The translations under genes were made by a program, and so were the position numbers. From Leptospira sp. GIMC2001 (lineage in GTDB: Bacteria > Spirochaetota > Leptospiria > Leptospirales > Leptospiraceae), in assembly GCF_028462125.1 (NCBI RefSeq), contig NZ_CP115468.1:310001-374000 (forward strand): a DNA stretch of 64,000 nucleotides, read 5' to 3'. The stretch's first letter is position 1. Each line of letters begins with the position of its first letter. Below, piece after piece: positions 18,847 to 27,283 of this stretch. The notes under the pieces are model-generated. The model had not been told where the DNA came from. It did no database searches and saw nothing but the letters and a program-made list of their open reading frames with translations.

Positions 18847-19716
18847 ATGGAAAGAGAACGAGCATTGCAGCGAGCCCAAGCGATTTTAGAAGATATCAAT
18901 AGAATACTATTGGAAGATCCCATGTCTATTCCAGATCTTTCCGTATATGATAGTCCTGAATCGAAATCTGATCTTTCTCAATTGGTCTATCTGCTTACCA
19001 ATATATCATTAGAATACGAAGATTCTTTGAAACTTCTGAATGAAACTTTTCAGCTTCGAATCAAGATGTCCCACTGCCTAAATAGACCAGTTGACTTTCG
19101 TGTCACTCTGCTTGATATACTTCTCAATAACGAAATTCGCCTTAATAATCCCAAAATGATTGAGATTAAATTATATCTCGAGCAAGAAATGCAAGTCGTT
19201 GTTGATTATCTGACAGGTTTGTACAACAAGCGATATTTTGAAGATGCTCTGACTCGAGAACTCAATCAAACACGCAGATACAATAGAAACCTTTCAGTTT
19301 TATTAATTGATATTGATGATTTTAAAAAGGTTAACGACAGTTATGGTCATGCAATGGGTGACGAAGTGCTCAGAAAACTTGCGGCAATAATTCGAGAGAA
19401 TACAAGAAAAGAAGATACAATCTGTCGCACAGGAGGCGAGGAATTTACACTTTTGCTTCCGGATACGCCAGCGAAAGGTGCCTGGCGAGTGGGCGAGAAG
19501 ATTCGAATTGCTTTTCACAAAGAAACAATCGCGTCACATAAATTGTCATTTTCAGGTGGGGTTTCAGCTTATCCAATAGACACAACGGATAGAGAAGAGT
19601 TGATCTATCTTGCTGATAAAGCAATGTACTTTTCTAAATATTCCGGCAAGAATCGTATATCGATTATGAGTGATCAGATTCGAAATTCTGATCTGATCGG
19701 TAATTCAAATTCATAA
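18847..19716 (+). CDS. GGDEF diguanylate cyclase
   Basis: A 289-residue cytoplasmic protein. The C-terminal 165 residues form a GGDEF domain with DYLTGLYNKRYF, the metal-binding LLIDIDDFKKVNDSYGH and an intact GGEEF active-site loop near residue 197, so it should make cyclic di-GMP from GTP. There is no RxxD inhibitory site at the usual position: the residues before GGEEF read DTICRT. The N-terminal 120 residues are helical and of no recognised sensory family. No membrane segment is seen. The gene stands alone, with about 140 bases upstream. Confidence 0.92.
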   Translation: MERERALQRAQAILEDINRILLEDPMSIPDLSVYDSPESKSDLSQLVYLLTNISLEYEDSLKLLNETFQLRIKMSHCLNRPVDFRVTLLDILLNNEIRLNNPKMIEIKLYLEQEMQVVVDYLTGLYNKRYFEDALTRELNQTRRYNRNLSVLLIDIDDFKKVNDSYGHAMGDEVLRKLAAIIRENTRKEDTICRTGGEEFTLLLPDTPAKGAWRVGEKIRIAFHKETIASHKLSFSGGVSAYPIDTTDREELIYLADKAMYFSKYSGKNRISIMSDQIRNSDLIGNSNS

Positions 19717-19798
19717 GATTGAAATACTGAGTCAGTCGATTTGATTTCCGATTCATTTTTTCTCATCTACTTCAATTCGTTTTGTTTCAAATTCTATT

Positions 19799-21862
19799 CT
19801 AATATGGATTCTCTGGCCATTCATGTTTTGGATATCTACTTTTCAGTTCTTTTCTGATTTCTTTGTAACTTCCTTTCCAGAATCCATCTAAGTCACTGGT
19901 TATCTGAACAGGTCGATTGGCAGGGGAAAGCAATTTCCAAGTGATCGGAAGGTTTCCATTTCCAAATTTTGGAGATTCTTTACCTCCAAATAAATCTTGA
20001 ATCTTTACAGAGAGTACAATTCGTCCGTTTTCAAATTCCACTTTTACATTTCGCCCTTTTGGACTTGTCCAGACTTTTGGAAGATTTTTAAATAGCGGAT
20101 TTTCTATATTTTTATTGCTGGATTCTTTTGTATCTTGTGACTTTATTTTTCTTGCAACTGGTTTAACTGTAGGTGACAAGAAATCCATCATTCTCTTGTC
20201 ATTGTAAAAAAGTTTTTCTAACTGGTTGATGGGAATGGACTCTGCTTCATAGATGATGGCTTCGCCAGAATCTCCTTCTGTTCGCCAGGCTACCAACCAT
20301 TTCTCACCTTTTAGAATTGAATCTTTGCTTAATTGCGATCCTTTTCCCATAACAGTGATATAACGATCGTCTTGCCCATCACGCAATTTAGCGATTCTAT
20401 CTGGAAAGGCATAACTCAATAGAATTCCACGAGTAACTTTGAAATCATATTTAGGAAATAGATTTTGAAAATTTTGAGATTTTTCTATTTCCGTCAAAAT
20501 ACTATGAATTTCCCGAAAGAATCGATCTCTCTTATCACCAAACAAATCTTCTTCGGATAGTTCTAAAGCAAGTGAAATTGCAAAGTCTTTTGCCTTTGCA
20601 TCAAAATGTAGTGAACGCAAGCATAGAATACTTAGGCGAGGTGGAAGCGGAAACATGCTTGCAAATGTTCCCAGACTTGAGATTGATCCATTGGAATCTA
20701 AAATATTCAACCATTCCAGTAAGCTTCGTCCAACTGAGATGGATGCAGAGGTCGGTGGGTCTATCCAAGACAATTCTTCAATTTGAAAACCCATCGCTTG
20801 CGTAGACAGAATCAATGCAGAAATATCTGTGTTCAGAATTTCTGGAATCGTTCGCTGATTCATCAATTCTTTTTCAGACCAGATTCGATAGCAAAAGCCC
20901 GGCCCCAAGCGTCCTGCACGACCAGCTCGTTGTTCAGCAGAATCTAGAGCGATTCGGTTGACTTCCCATTTCGCAAGTCCAGTTCTTAGATCAAATCGAT
21001 ATTTCTTCACGAGTCCAGAGTCAATAACTATGCGTACACCTTCAATGGTCAGCGAAGTCTCAGCAATATTCGTGCTGAGTATCACTCGGCGTTTACCTGA
21101 ACTTGAACCAAGTATGACCTTCCTCTGTTCGCTGAGTTCTAAGGCTCCATACAAACCAAAACATTCGAATTCTGTGTAAATGGACAATTTGTTCTGTAAG
21201 TTACGAATTTCGCGAGTTCCTGGAAGGAAAACCAAAATATCACCTATTGAATGTTTGTTTATAGATTTTATGATAGCAGATTCAATGCTTGATTCCTTAT
21301 ATTCTATCTGAACAGGAAATAAATTTCCCGTAGTTTCGACAACGGGACAGTTCAGTAAAAATTTGGAAATCTCATTTGTATCCAGGGTCGCTGACATTAT
21401 AATGATTTTGAGTTCGGGTCGAAATAATTTTACAGTTTCTAGAGCAAGGGCAAGTGATAAGTCTGCATCCTTACTTCGTTCATGGAATTCATCCAAGATT
21501 AAATACTTAACATTCTGAAGTTCTGGATCAGTTTGGTATCTCTTTAGGAAAATCCCTTCTGTAACGACTTCAATGCGAGTTTGCTTGCTAATTTTTCTCT
21601 GATAACGAACTTGATATCCGACCGTGTCACCCACAGCTTGATTGATGATCTCAGCCATTCTCTGTGCAGATTGTACGGTTGCAATGCGCCTTGGTTCTAG
21701 CATCAAGATAGTTTCGTTATTCTGTAGATGCTGCAAAAGATGCAATGGAACTAAAGTTGTTTTACCAGAACCAGGTGGTGCCTTAATTAGAATTGTAGAA
21801 TGTGAAGATAGGAACGAATCGATCTGAGGAAGGATATCTTTTACTGGATAGGAAGGAAGCAT
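19799..21862 (-). CDS. hrpB: ATP-dependent RNA helicase HrpB
   Basis: A DEAH-type helicase of the HrpB family, 687 residues (E. coli 809). Motif I is APPGSGKTT (28-36), motif II is the family variant DEFHERS, motif III SAT, and motif VI is QRAGRAGRLGPG. The HrpB-specific C-terminal domain is clear near the end (WKLLSPANRPVQITSDLDGF, then YPKHEWPE). In place of part of the usual middle region there is a Lys/Ser/Asn-rich segment (IKSQDTKESSNKNIENP). The cellular role of HrpB is poorly defined in most bacteria. The next gene upstream on this strand is the sodium channel. Confidence 0.93.
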   Translation of the reverse strand: MLPSYPVKDILPQIDSFLSSHSTILIKAPPGSGKTTLVPLHLLQHLQNNETILMLEPRRIATVQSAQRMAEIINQAVGDTVGYQVRYQRKISKQTRIEVVTEGIFLKRYQTDPELQNVKYLILDEFHERSKDADLSLALALETVKLFRPELKIIIMSATLDTNEISKFLLNCPVVETTGNLFPVQIEYKESSIESAIIKSINKHSIGDILVFLPGTREIRNLQNKLSIYTEFECFGLYGALELSEQRKVILGSSSGKRRVILSTNIAETSLTIEGVRIVIDSGLVKKYRFDLRTGLAKWEVNRIALDSAEQRAGRAGRLGPGFCYRIWSEKELMNQRTIPEILNTDISALILSTQAMGFQIEELSWIDPPTSASISVGRSLLEWLNILDSNGSISSLGTFASMFPLPPRLSILCLRSLHFDAKAKDFAISLALELSEEDLFGDKRDRFFREIHSILTEIEKSQNFQNLFPKYDFKVTRGILLSYAFPDRIAKLRDGQDDRYITVMGKGSQLSKDSILKGEKWLVAWRTEGDSGEAIIYEAESIPINQLEKLFYNDKRMMDFLSPTVKPVARKIKSQDTKESSNKNIENPLFKNLPKVWTSPKGRNVKVEFENGRIVLSVKIQDLFGGKESPKFGNGNLPITWKLLSPANRPVQITSDLDGFWKGSYKEIRKELKSRYPKHEWPENPY

Positions 21863-21872
21863 GATTCACGAT

Positions 21873-21900
21873 TCCTGCCAAGAACTATTCCTCGGCAGGA
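21873..21900. repeat. Inverted repeat between the sodium channel gene and hrpB
   Basis: TCCTGCC (21873-21879) pairs with GGCAGGA (21894-21900) around a 14-base loop. On the minus strand, in which both neighbours are read, no T-run follows, so it is not a standard terminator. It could attenuate or stabilise the message entering hrpB. Confidence 0.4.
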
Positions 21901-21908
21901 TATTAGAT

Positions 21909-22703
21909 TTATTTTTTCTGAGCTTTTTCTAACTGAATTAGGCTTGATTGAATGGTTTTGATTTCTTCATAAAGCATTTCCAAGCTTACAACTCGAATCC
22001 CATCTTCCTCTTTCTGTTCTTGATCGAGAGTTGCTATGCTGTTTACAATTACAGCAATAAATAGATTCAATGTTGTAAATGTTGATATTACAATATAAGG
22101 AATGAAGAATATATAAGCATGGGGAAATTTCTCCATTACGGGTCTTACAATTCCCATCGACCAACTCTCTAGCGTCATCACTTGAAAAAGCGTATACATT
22201 GATGCTGGAATACTTCCGAACCAATCAGGGAAATCACCTCCAAATAGTTTAGTCGTCATCACAGCACCGATATAGAAAATAATTCCAGCGAGTAATGCAA
22301 TAGATGCAATTCCAGGAAGAGATAGAATCAGAGCGGATACAATTTTTCTAAGAGATGGCATAGTAGATACCAAACGAAAAACTCTAAATACTCGCAGAAC
22401 ACGGAGTATCGAAAGTGTTCCTGCATTCGGTAGGAGAGCAATTCCAACAATTAGAAAATCAAAAATATTCCAACCTGTTTGAAAGAAACGAAAGTGGAAT
22501 GCATAGAATTTTAGAAGTATTTCAATGATAAAAATCCCAAGAATGATTCGATCAACAACCTCCAAAATATGAGAGAAGTTTTCCGTAAAATAGGGAATGG
22601 TTTCCATTCCCAAGGTTATTGCATTCAATAGGATTACGCCAATTATGAAGCCAGTGACTTTGTTGGACTCGATCCAGGTTCCGATTGTTTCTCTTGATAA
22701 CAT
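21909..22703 (-). CDS. Voltage-gated sodium channel, NavAb-like
   Basis: A 264-residue six-helix channel subunit that should form tetramers. The S4 voltage sensor has four Arg at three-residue spacing (Arg101, 104, 107, 110 in LRVLRVFRVFRLV). The pore loop reads TLFQVMTLESWSMG, and the selectivity filter TLESWSM (177-183) is the one of the Arcobacter channel NavAb. Similarity to NavAb extends through MGIVRPVMEKFPHAYIFF. The C-terminal tail (about 225-264) is predicted coiled coil, as in NavAb and NaChBac. Bacterial channels of this type have been tied to motility and pH response in Bacillus; the role here is unknown. Confidence 0.93.
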   Translation of the reverse strand: MLSRETIGTWIESNKVTGFIIGVILLNAITLGMETIPYFTENFSHILEVVDRIILGIFIIEILLKFYAFHFRFFQTGWNIFDFLIVGIALLPNAGTLSILRVLRVFRVFRLVSTMPSLRKIVSALILSLPGIASIALLAGIIFYIGAVMTTKLFGGDFPDWFGSIPASMYTLFQVMTLESWSMGIVRPVMEKFPHAYIFFIPYIVISTFTTLNLFIAVIVNSIATLDQEQKEEDGIRVVSLEMLYEEIKTIQSSLIQLEKAQKK

Positions 22704-22792
22704 AGTTTTGTAATAAAAGGAAAGTCGCTATATCAAAATAGCAAGAAAAATATGAGTTGCCTTAATTTTTCTTGATGATCAGAATGCTAACT

Positions 22793-23164
22793 ATGAAAAA
22801 AATTTCTTTAGTTCTCATTCTCATTACAACTGTCTTTCTAACGCTTGACTGTTCTAGAAAGTCCAAACCGAATTATATATTCCGTCCAGCGACCAATCCA
22901 AATACCGACCTTAGAAAGTTGGAAATCGACATGATTCGTATAGGAGATTCGGTAACAAAAGCAACTGCTGTTCTCGGCAAACCAACCGAAAAAATATCCA
23001 CTCAGAACGGAACAGAAATGACATGGTGGTTTATTTCTACTGACTACCAAGAAGATTCTTATCAGACTTTAAAAGACAAACCAAGTGATATCGAAGGTGT
23101 GAAATTTTTAAAATTAATTTTTGATCCAAAGGGAATCATCACAGCTAAAGAATTCGAAATTTAA
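22793..23164 (+). CDS. Small lipoprotein with BamE/SmpA-like fold
   Basis: A 123-residue protein. ATG at 22793 gives a standard signal (KKISLVLILITTVFLTLDC) with lipidated Cys at about 20; longer readings from 22772 add seven residues that do not look like a signal. The mature part matches the BamE/SmpA pattern: IRIGDSVTKATAVLGKPTEK, then MTWWF and LIFDPKGIITAKEF. BamE belongs to the outer-membrane protein assembly complex, but many small periplasmic lipoproteins share the fold, so the specific role is uncertain. The SDR gene follows after four bases. Confidence 0.75.
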   Translation: MKKISLVLILITTVFLTLDCSRKSKPNYIFRPATNPNTDLRKLEIDMIRIGDSVTKATAVLGKPTEKISTQNGTEMTWWFISTDYQEDSYQTLKDKPSDIEGVKFLKLIFDPKGIITAKEFEI

Positions 23165-23168
23165 TCTT

Positions 23169-23873
23169 ATGGAAGAAAAAATCGCAATAGTAACGGGTGG
23201 AAATCGAGGAATTGGATTTGAAGTTTGCCGGCAATTAGGTAAATTAGGATATTATGTTATTCTAACTAGCCGTAAGAAAAAGAAAGGCAAAGAAGCAGCT
23301 TCCATCCTAAAGAAAGAAGGATATCAAGTTAAATTTCGTGAACTCGATATTACAGATCCATCTAGTATTCGCGATTTTACAAAATGGGTTTCCAAGAAAT
23401 ATGATAAGGTTGATGTCTTAGTAAACAATGCTGGAATATTTCTAGATAGTCCCAATGATTCTGTTCTAAATATGAATCAGAAGATTATCAAAAAAACCTT
23501 AGATACCAATTTCTATGGTACCTTTCATCTGTCGCAGGCAATTTTGAACCTTATGATTACGACGGGTCGAGGAAGAGTTGTGAATGTTTCTTCCGGTATG
23601 GGGCAATTGAACGGAATGAATTCAGGATATGTCGGCTACCGTGTATCCAAAACTGCAGTGAATGCACTCACTAGAATACTTGCAGATGAAGTTAGAGATC
23701 TTGATATTTTAGTGAATGCTGTCTGTCCAGGTTGGGTAAAAACACGGATGGGTGGAGAGAATGCTACTCGCAATCCTGAAGAAGGTGCGGATACAATCGT
23801 TTGGCTTGCAACTCAACCGACGGGTGGAGTGAGTGGTGGATTCTATCGCGATAGAAAACCCATAGAGTGGTAG
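23169..23873 (+). CDS. Short-chain dehydrogenase/reductase
   Basis: A 234-residue classical SDR. The nucleotide-binding motif is TGGNRGIG (9-16), followed by VLVNNAGIF, the active-site Ser in VNVSSGMG and YRVSK carrying the catalytic Tyr and Lys. The overall pattern resembles carbonyl reductase-like proteins. ATG at 23169 was chosen because it starts at the first strand; an in-frame ATG at 23121 lies inside the preceding gene. Substrate is unknown. It sits between the BamE-like gene and an extended SDR, all close together on one strand. Confidence 0.9.
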   Translation: MEEKIAIVTGGNRGIGFEVCRQLGKLGYYVILTSRKKKKGKEAASILKKEGYQVKFRELDITDPSSIRDFTKWVSKKYDKVDVLVNNAGIFLDSPNDSVLNMNQKIIKKTLDTNFYGTFHLSQAILNLMITTGRGRVVNVSSGMGQLNGMNSGYVGYRVSKTAVNALTRILADEVRDLDILVNAVCPGWVKTRMGGENATRNPEEGADTIVWLATQPTGGVSGGFYRDRKPIEW

Positions 23874-23880
23874 TTTTATA

Positions 23881-24879
23881 TTGAAACTAAAAGGCAAAAA
23901 TGTTCTAATTACTGGTGCAGGTGGATTTATAGGACAAGCTCTTGTTAAGAAAGCCATTGCCTTAGGTTGCAAAGTCCGTGGCTTAGAAATCAATCCTATG
24001 CGAGCAGAAGCAATTCGTTATCATTTTGGTATCGAGGTTGTTAACGGTAGTATACTTGATCACAATACGCGCGCTGGTTCTTTGAATCATATTGATATTG
24101 TGATTCATACGGCTGCCATCATGAAAGAAAGCGGTTCCATGCCAGAATTTCGCAAGGCAAATGTGGAAGCAGCTTACCAACTTGCTGATGAAGCCAAGCG
24201 CGCTAAAGCAAAAGTTTTTGTTCAACTTTCCAGTGTTATGGTATATGGATTTGATTATCCAGAAAATATTGATGAAGATGGAGCCTTAAAGGGAGAGAAC
24301 AATCCGTACTGTCAGACCAAGATCGAAGGCGAGCATGCAATCATGCCACTCAATGAACCTCCAAAATTCGGTGTAATTATTATTCGACCTGGCGATGTCT
24401 ATGGACCAGGATCTGAGCCTTGGGTGCGTCGACCTCTCAACGTTATGGATAAGGGACTTTTTGCCTTACCCGACGGAGGCAAGGGAACAATGAACGTAAC
24501 CTATGTAGACAATCTCGCCGATGGAATATTTCTTGCTATAGAGAATCGCGCCTACGGTGAAAAGTTCAACATAACTGATGGTTCTACAGTATCTTGGGCA
24601 ACATACTTCAATCGCTTGGCCCAAATTTCTGGCAGACCGAAGCCCAAATCGCTTCCGTATCCAATTGCAAAGGCCTTGGTTCAATCAGTTTCTTTCGTAT
24701 ATAAAATGTTTGGTGGAGAAGCTCCTGTAACAGCAGAAGGATTGGATTTTGTTATGCGCCCGCATCCTGTATCGACCGAGAAAGCAAAAGTTCGACTTGG
24801 ATTTGTTCCAAAAATTGATTTCGAAGAAGGAATGATTCGAACCAGAGATTGGCTTAATGATCAAGGATTGATTCGTTAA
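23881..24879 (+). CDS. NAD-dependent epimerase/dehydratase (extended SDR)
   Basis: A 332-residue extended SDR starting with TTG. The NAD-binding motif is TGAGGFIG near residue 12, followed by VIHTAAIM, the active-site SSVMVYG and YCQTK with the catalytic Tyr and Lys. RPGDVYGPGS and VTYVDNLADGIFLAIEN are typical of the 3-beta-hydroxysteroid dehydrogenase/isomerase-like branch and of sugar epimerases. The substrate cannot be told. It follows the classical SDR by seven bases. Confidence 0.88.
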   Translation: MKLKGKNVLITGAGGFIGQALVKKAIALGCKVRGLEINPMRAEAIRYHFGIEVVNGSILDHNTRAGSLNHIDIVIHTAAIMKESGSMPEFRKANVEAAYQLADEAKRAKAKVFVQLSSVMVYGFDYPENIDEDGALKGENNPYCQTKIEGEHAIMPLNEPPKFGVIIIRPGDVYGPGSEPWVRRPLNVMDKGLFALPDGGKGTMNVTYVDNLADGIFLAIENRAYGEKFNITDGSTVSWATYFNRLAQISGRPKPKSLPYPIAKALVQSVSFVYKMFGGEAPVTAEGLDFVMRPHPVSTEKAKVRLGFVPKIDFEEGMIRTRDWLNDQGLIR

Positions 24880-25001
24880 AATATTAAAGCAAAATCCATA
24901 TTTTCTGTATTTTGATGTTGGATGACCAAGTCTACCGTGCAATATTTCCTTTTCAAAAACCCCGTTTTCCAAACTGATGGTAGAAAAGAACAGGATTTAA
25001 C

Positions 25002-25415
25002 ATGCAAAGAACATTTATTATGATCAAGCCTGATGCTGTGAAGAACGGCCACGTAGGCAACATTCTAGCACATATACAAAAAGAAGGATTCAAAACTAGA
25101 GGTTTAAAACTTATTCAATTGTCGTTGAGCGATGCTAAACAATTTTACAAAGTTCACTCTGAACGTCCATTCTACAACGACCTCTGCAGTTTTATGGCTT
25201 CTGGTCCTATCGTTGCCGCAGTTCTAGAAAGAGACAATGCCGTTCTCCACTGGAGAGAGGTGATTGGAGCAACCGATCCAAAAGAAGCAAAAGATGGTAC
25301 AATTCGCAAGCTATATGCGGAGAGCAAAGAAGCAAATGCAGTACACGGTTCTGATTCTGATGAGAACGCAGAATTCGAAATTAGTTTCTTTTTCAAAGGA
25401 TACGAACTCGTTTAA
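25002..25415 (+). CDS. ndk: Nucleoside diphosphate kinase
   Basis: A 137-residue enzyme that transfers the gamma phosphate between nucleoside triphosphates and diphosphates through a phosphohistidine. The active-site His115 is in NAVHGSDS, and the N-terminal [13 protein letters not shown] is typical. Length is normal. The ribosome binding site is AGGA. ispA follows after 46 bases that contain a strong hairpin. Confidence 0.97.
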   Translation: MQRTFIMIKPDAVKNGHVGNILAHIQKEGFKTRGLKLIQLSLSDAKQFYKVHSERPFYNDLCSFMASGPIVAAVLERDNAVLHWREVIGATDPKEAKDGTIRKLYAESKEANAVHGSDSDENAEFEISFFFKGYELV

Positions 25416-25423
25416 GTAAATTC

Positions 25424-25447
25424 TCCTTTCCTTATTTAAGGAAAGGA
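25424..25447 (+). promoter_or_regulatory. Hairpin covering the likely ribosome binding site of ispA
   Basis: TCCTTTCCTT (25424-25433) pairs perfectly with AAGGAAAGGA (25438-25447) around the loop ATTT, a ten-base-pair stem in the ndk-ispA gap. No T-run follows, so it is not a standard terminator. The 3' arm contains the only strong purine-rich ribosome binding sites before the ispA ATG at 25462, though at a long spacing of about 14 bases. It could limit ispA translation or separate the two transcripts. Confidence 0.5.
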
Positions 25448-25461
25448 ACGATTCCTTCATA

Positions 25462-26538
25462 ATGCAAAGTCTTTCGAAAGATTTTTCCCGATTGGTAACA
25501 ACTAGAAGGTCGGCTTTCGAAGACTTCTTCGCAAGCAGCATCCATCCATTAATAAGAACCAAATCTCACGAGAGACTTGCCCAAGCCATGATCTATAGTT
25601 TGGACGCGGGTGGCAAAAAAATTCGTCCCATTCTAACGATCTCATCTTATCTAGCTTCCAATCAAAGCTTAGATCAGAAATCGAAATCACAATTCCATTC
25701 TACTTTAGATTCAACTTCAAATCCAGATTCAAATAAAATTTCCAGTAAGGATTCCATATTAGATTCCAATAATACTGAATTGTCGATACAAGAACAAAAT
25801 GTTCTCTATCTTGCATCTGCCTGCGAACTCATACATACCTATTCATTGATTCATGATGATTTGCCCGCTATGGATGATGATGATCTAAGACGGGGTCTAC
25901 CAACTTGTCATGTGAAGTTTTCAGAGAGTACCGCAATTCTTGCCGGAGATGCATTGAATTCATTGGGATTCTACTTAATCTCTAAAGTGAAATTGAAATC
26001 AGAAGAAGGGAATTCAGTTATATCTGATGCGGACACTCTGCACGCTGATCTATTGGAAATACTACATGCTGGTGCAGGAATGGATGGAATGGTTTCTGGA
26101 CAATCGGAAGATCTGGAAATGGAAGGTAAATTTTCTACCGATCCTAAACTGAATTCCATCGATGTCTTGGAACGGATTCACAAAAGGAAAACGGGAGCCC
26201 TTATCATCGCTTCTTTGTTACTCGGTAATCGCCTAAGAGAAGACTATAAATCTCGAGAAAATTTAGTTTATACTTACGGTGAGAAGCTGGGACTACTCTT
26301 CCAAATGACTGACGATATTCTAGATCACGAAGGAACCAAAGAAGAATTGGGCAAGACTCCTGGTAAAGATGCAAAAGGTGGCAAGCTCACATATGTTTCT
26401 CACTACGGACTCGAAGAAGCGAAATCGAAAGTTAAAAATCTAATCGATGATTTGGTTATTTTAGCTCAGGAATTGGAATCTCAAGAGGAAATCTTTTTTA
26501 AGAATCTACCTATATACATTGGCCTCAGAAAAAATTAG
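25462..26538 (+). CDS. ispA: Polyprenyl synthetase (farnesyl/geranylgeranyl diphosphate synthase)
   Basis: This enzyme condenses isopentenyl diphosphate with allylic diphosphates to give the C15 or C20 precursor of quinones and undecaprenyl phosphate. Both aspartate-rich motifs are present: DDLPAMDDDDLRRG (132-145) and DDILDHEGTKEELGK. GKKIRPIL marks the substrate-binding region. The protein is 358 residues against about 300 for the family; the excess is mainly a Ser/Asn/Asp/Lys-rich insert at about 67-108 between two conserved helices. Product length cannot be fixed by eye. The 3' end overlaps the start of tlyA by 20 bases. Confidence 0.92.
   Translation: MQSLSKDFSRLVTTRRSAFEDFFASSIHPLIRTKSHERLAQAMIYSLDAGGKKIRPILTISSYLASNQSLDQKSKSQFHSTLDSTSNPDSNKISSKDSILDSNNTELSIQEQNVLYLASACELIHTYSLIHDDLPAMDDDDLRRGLPTCHVKFSESTAILAGDALNSLGFYLISKVKLKSEEGNSVISDADTLHADLLEILHAGAGMDGMVSGQSEDLEMEGKFSTDPKLNSIDVLERIHKRKTGALIIASLLLGNRLREDYKSRENLVYTYGEKLGLLFQMTDDILDHEGTKEELGKTPGKDAKGGKLTYVSHYGLEEAKSKVKNLIDDLVILAQELESQEEIFFKNLPIYIGLRKN
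25660..25785 (+). repeat. Low-complexity tract encoding a Ser/Asn/Asp-rich insert in ispA
   Basis: Imperfect units around GATTCAA, TCCAGATTC and AGATTCC recur in frame and encode LDSTSNPDSNKISS and similar runs inside an otherwise conserved prenyl synthetase. The tract falls between conserved helices, so the fold should survive. It resembles the tract in the receiver gene at 7738-7890. Confidence 0.55.
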
Positions 26539-27283
26539 ATTAGATGAACTTCTCTTGGAGAAGAATCTCGCAGATCGTATTGAAATAGCGAGATCCATGA
26601 TTCTTGCAGGTTCAGTACTTGTAAATGATCGTGTTGAAACTAAAGTTGGAGTCTCGTATCCGAGAGAGGTTTCTATCCGGATTCGCTCTAAAGTTAAGGA
26701 GTATGTCTCGCGTGGTGCCTACAAACTGTTAGGTGCTTTTGAGAGTTTTCCGAAAGCTACTCCTCGAGATAAAGTCTGTGTTGATTTAGGTGCATCTACT
26801 GGAGGATTTACTCAGGTTTTATTGGAAAAATCTGCTAAAAAAATACTGAGTGTTGATGTAGGTTATGGTCAGCTGATCGAGAAGATTCGTAAAGACCAGA
26901 GAGTTATTGTATTGGATCGTTTCCATTTCAAGAATCTCACTTGGAATCATATCAATGAACCACCGACAGACTTGTTTATCACTGCGGATCTTAGTTTCAT
27001 ATCCATAAAATCAGTTTTTACTTTGCTTAGTAGTCTTCATTCACAAGCGAAGGACTATGAAATAGAAGCATTGCTTTTGGTGAAGCCTCAATTTGAAGTA
27101 GATAGTGAAACTTTAGAGAAAGGAATTTTAAAAGATCGTCGAATCGCGATCAGTGTTTTGAAATCAATCATTCGGTATGCTATAAAGGAAACGGGTGCTA
27201 AGTTTATAGGAGCTTCCGATTCGAAATTAGAAGGTATGGATGGCAATCGAGAATTCTTTATCTATTTGAAATGGGTCGATTGA
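26519..27283 (+). CDS. tlyA: TlyA-family rRNA 2'-O-methyltransferase
   Basis: A 254-residue protein with an N-terminal S4 RNA-binding domain (about 5-62, DELLLEKNLADRIEIARSMI) and an FtsJ-type methyltransferase domain with SAM-binding VDLGASTGGFTQVLL. Catalytic-lysine positions are visible in SRGAYKLLG and LVKPQFE. TlyA of mycobacteria methylates 16S and 23S rRNA and confers capreomycin sensitivity; older annotations call the family hemolysin A. The start is TTG, overlapping the end of ispA by 20 bases, so translation is probably coupled. The 3' end overlaps a convergent gene by 22 bases. Confidence 0.93.
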   Translation: MASEKIRLDELLLEKNLADRIEIARSMILAGSVLVNDRVETKVGVSYPREVSIRIRSKVKEYVSRGAYKLLGAFESFPKATPRDKVCVDLGASTGGFTQVLLEKSAKKILSVDVGYGQLIEKIRKDQRVIVLDRFHFKNLTWNHINEPPTDLFITADLSFISIKSVFTLLSSLHSQAKDYEIEALLLVKPQFEVDSETLEKGILKDRRIAISVLKSIIRYAIKETGAKFIGASDSKLEGMDGNREFFIYLKWVD

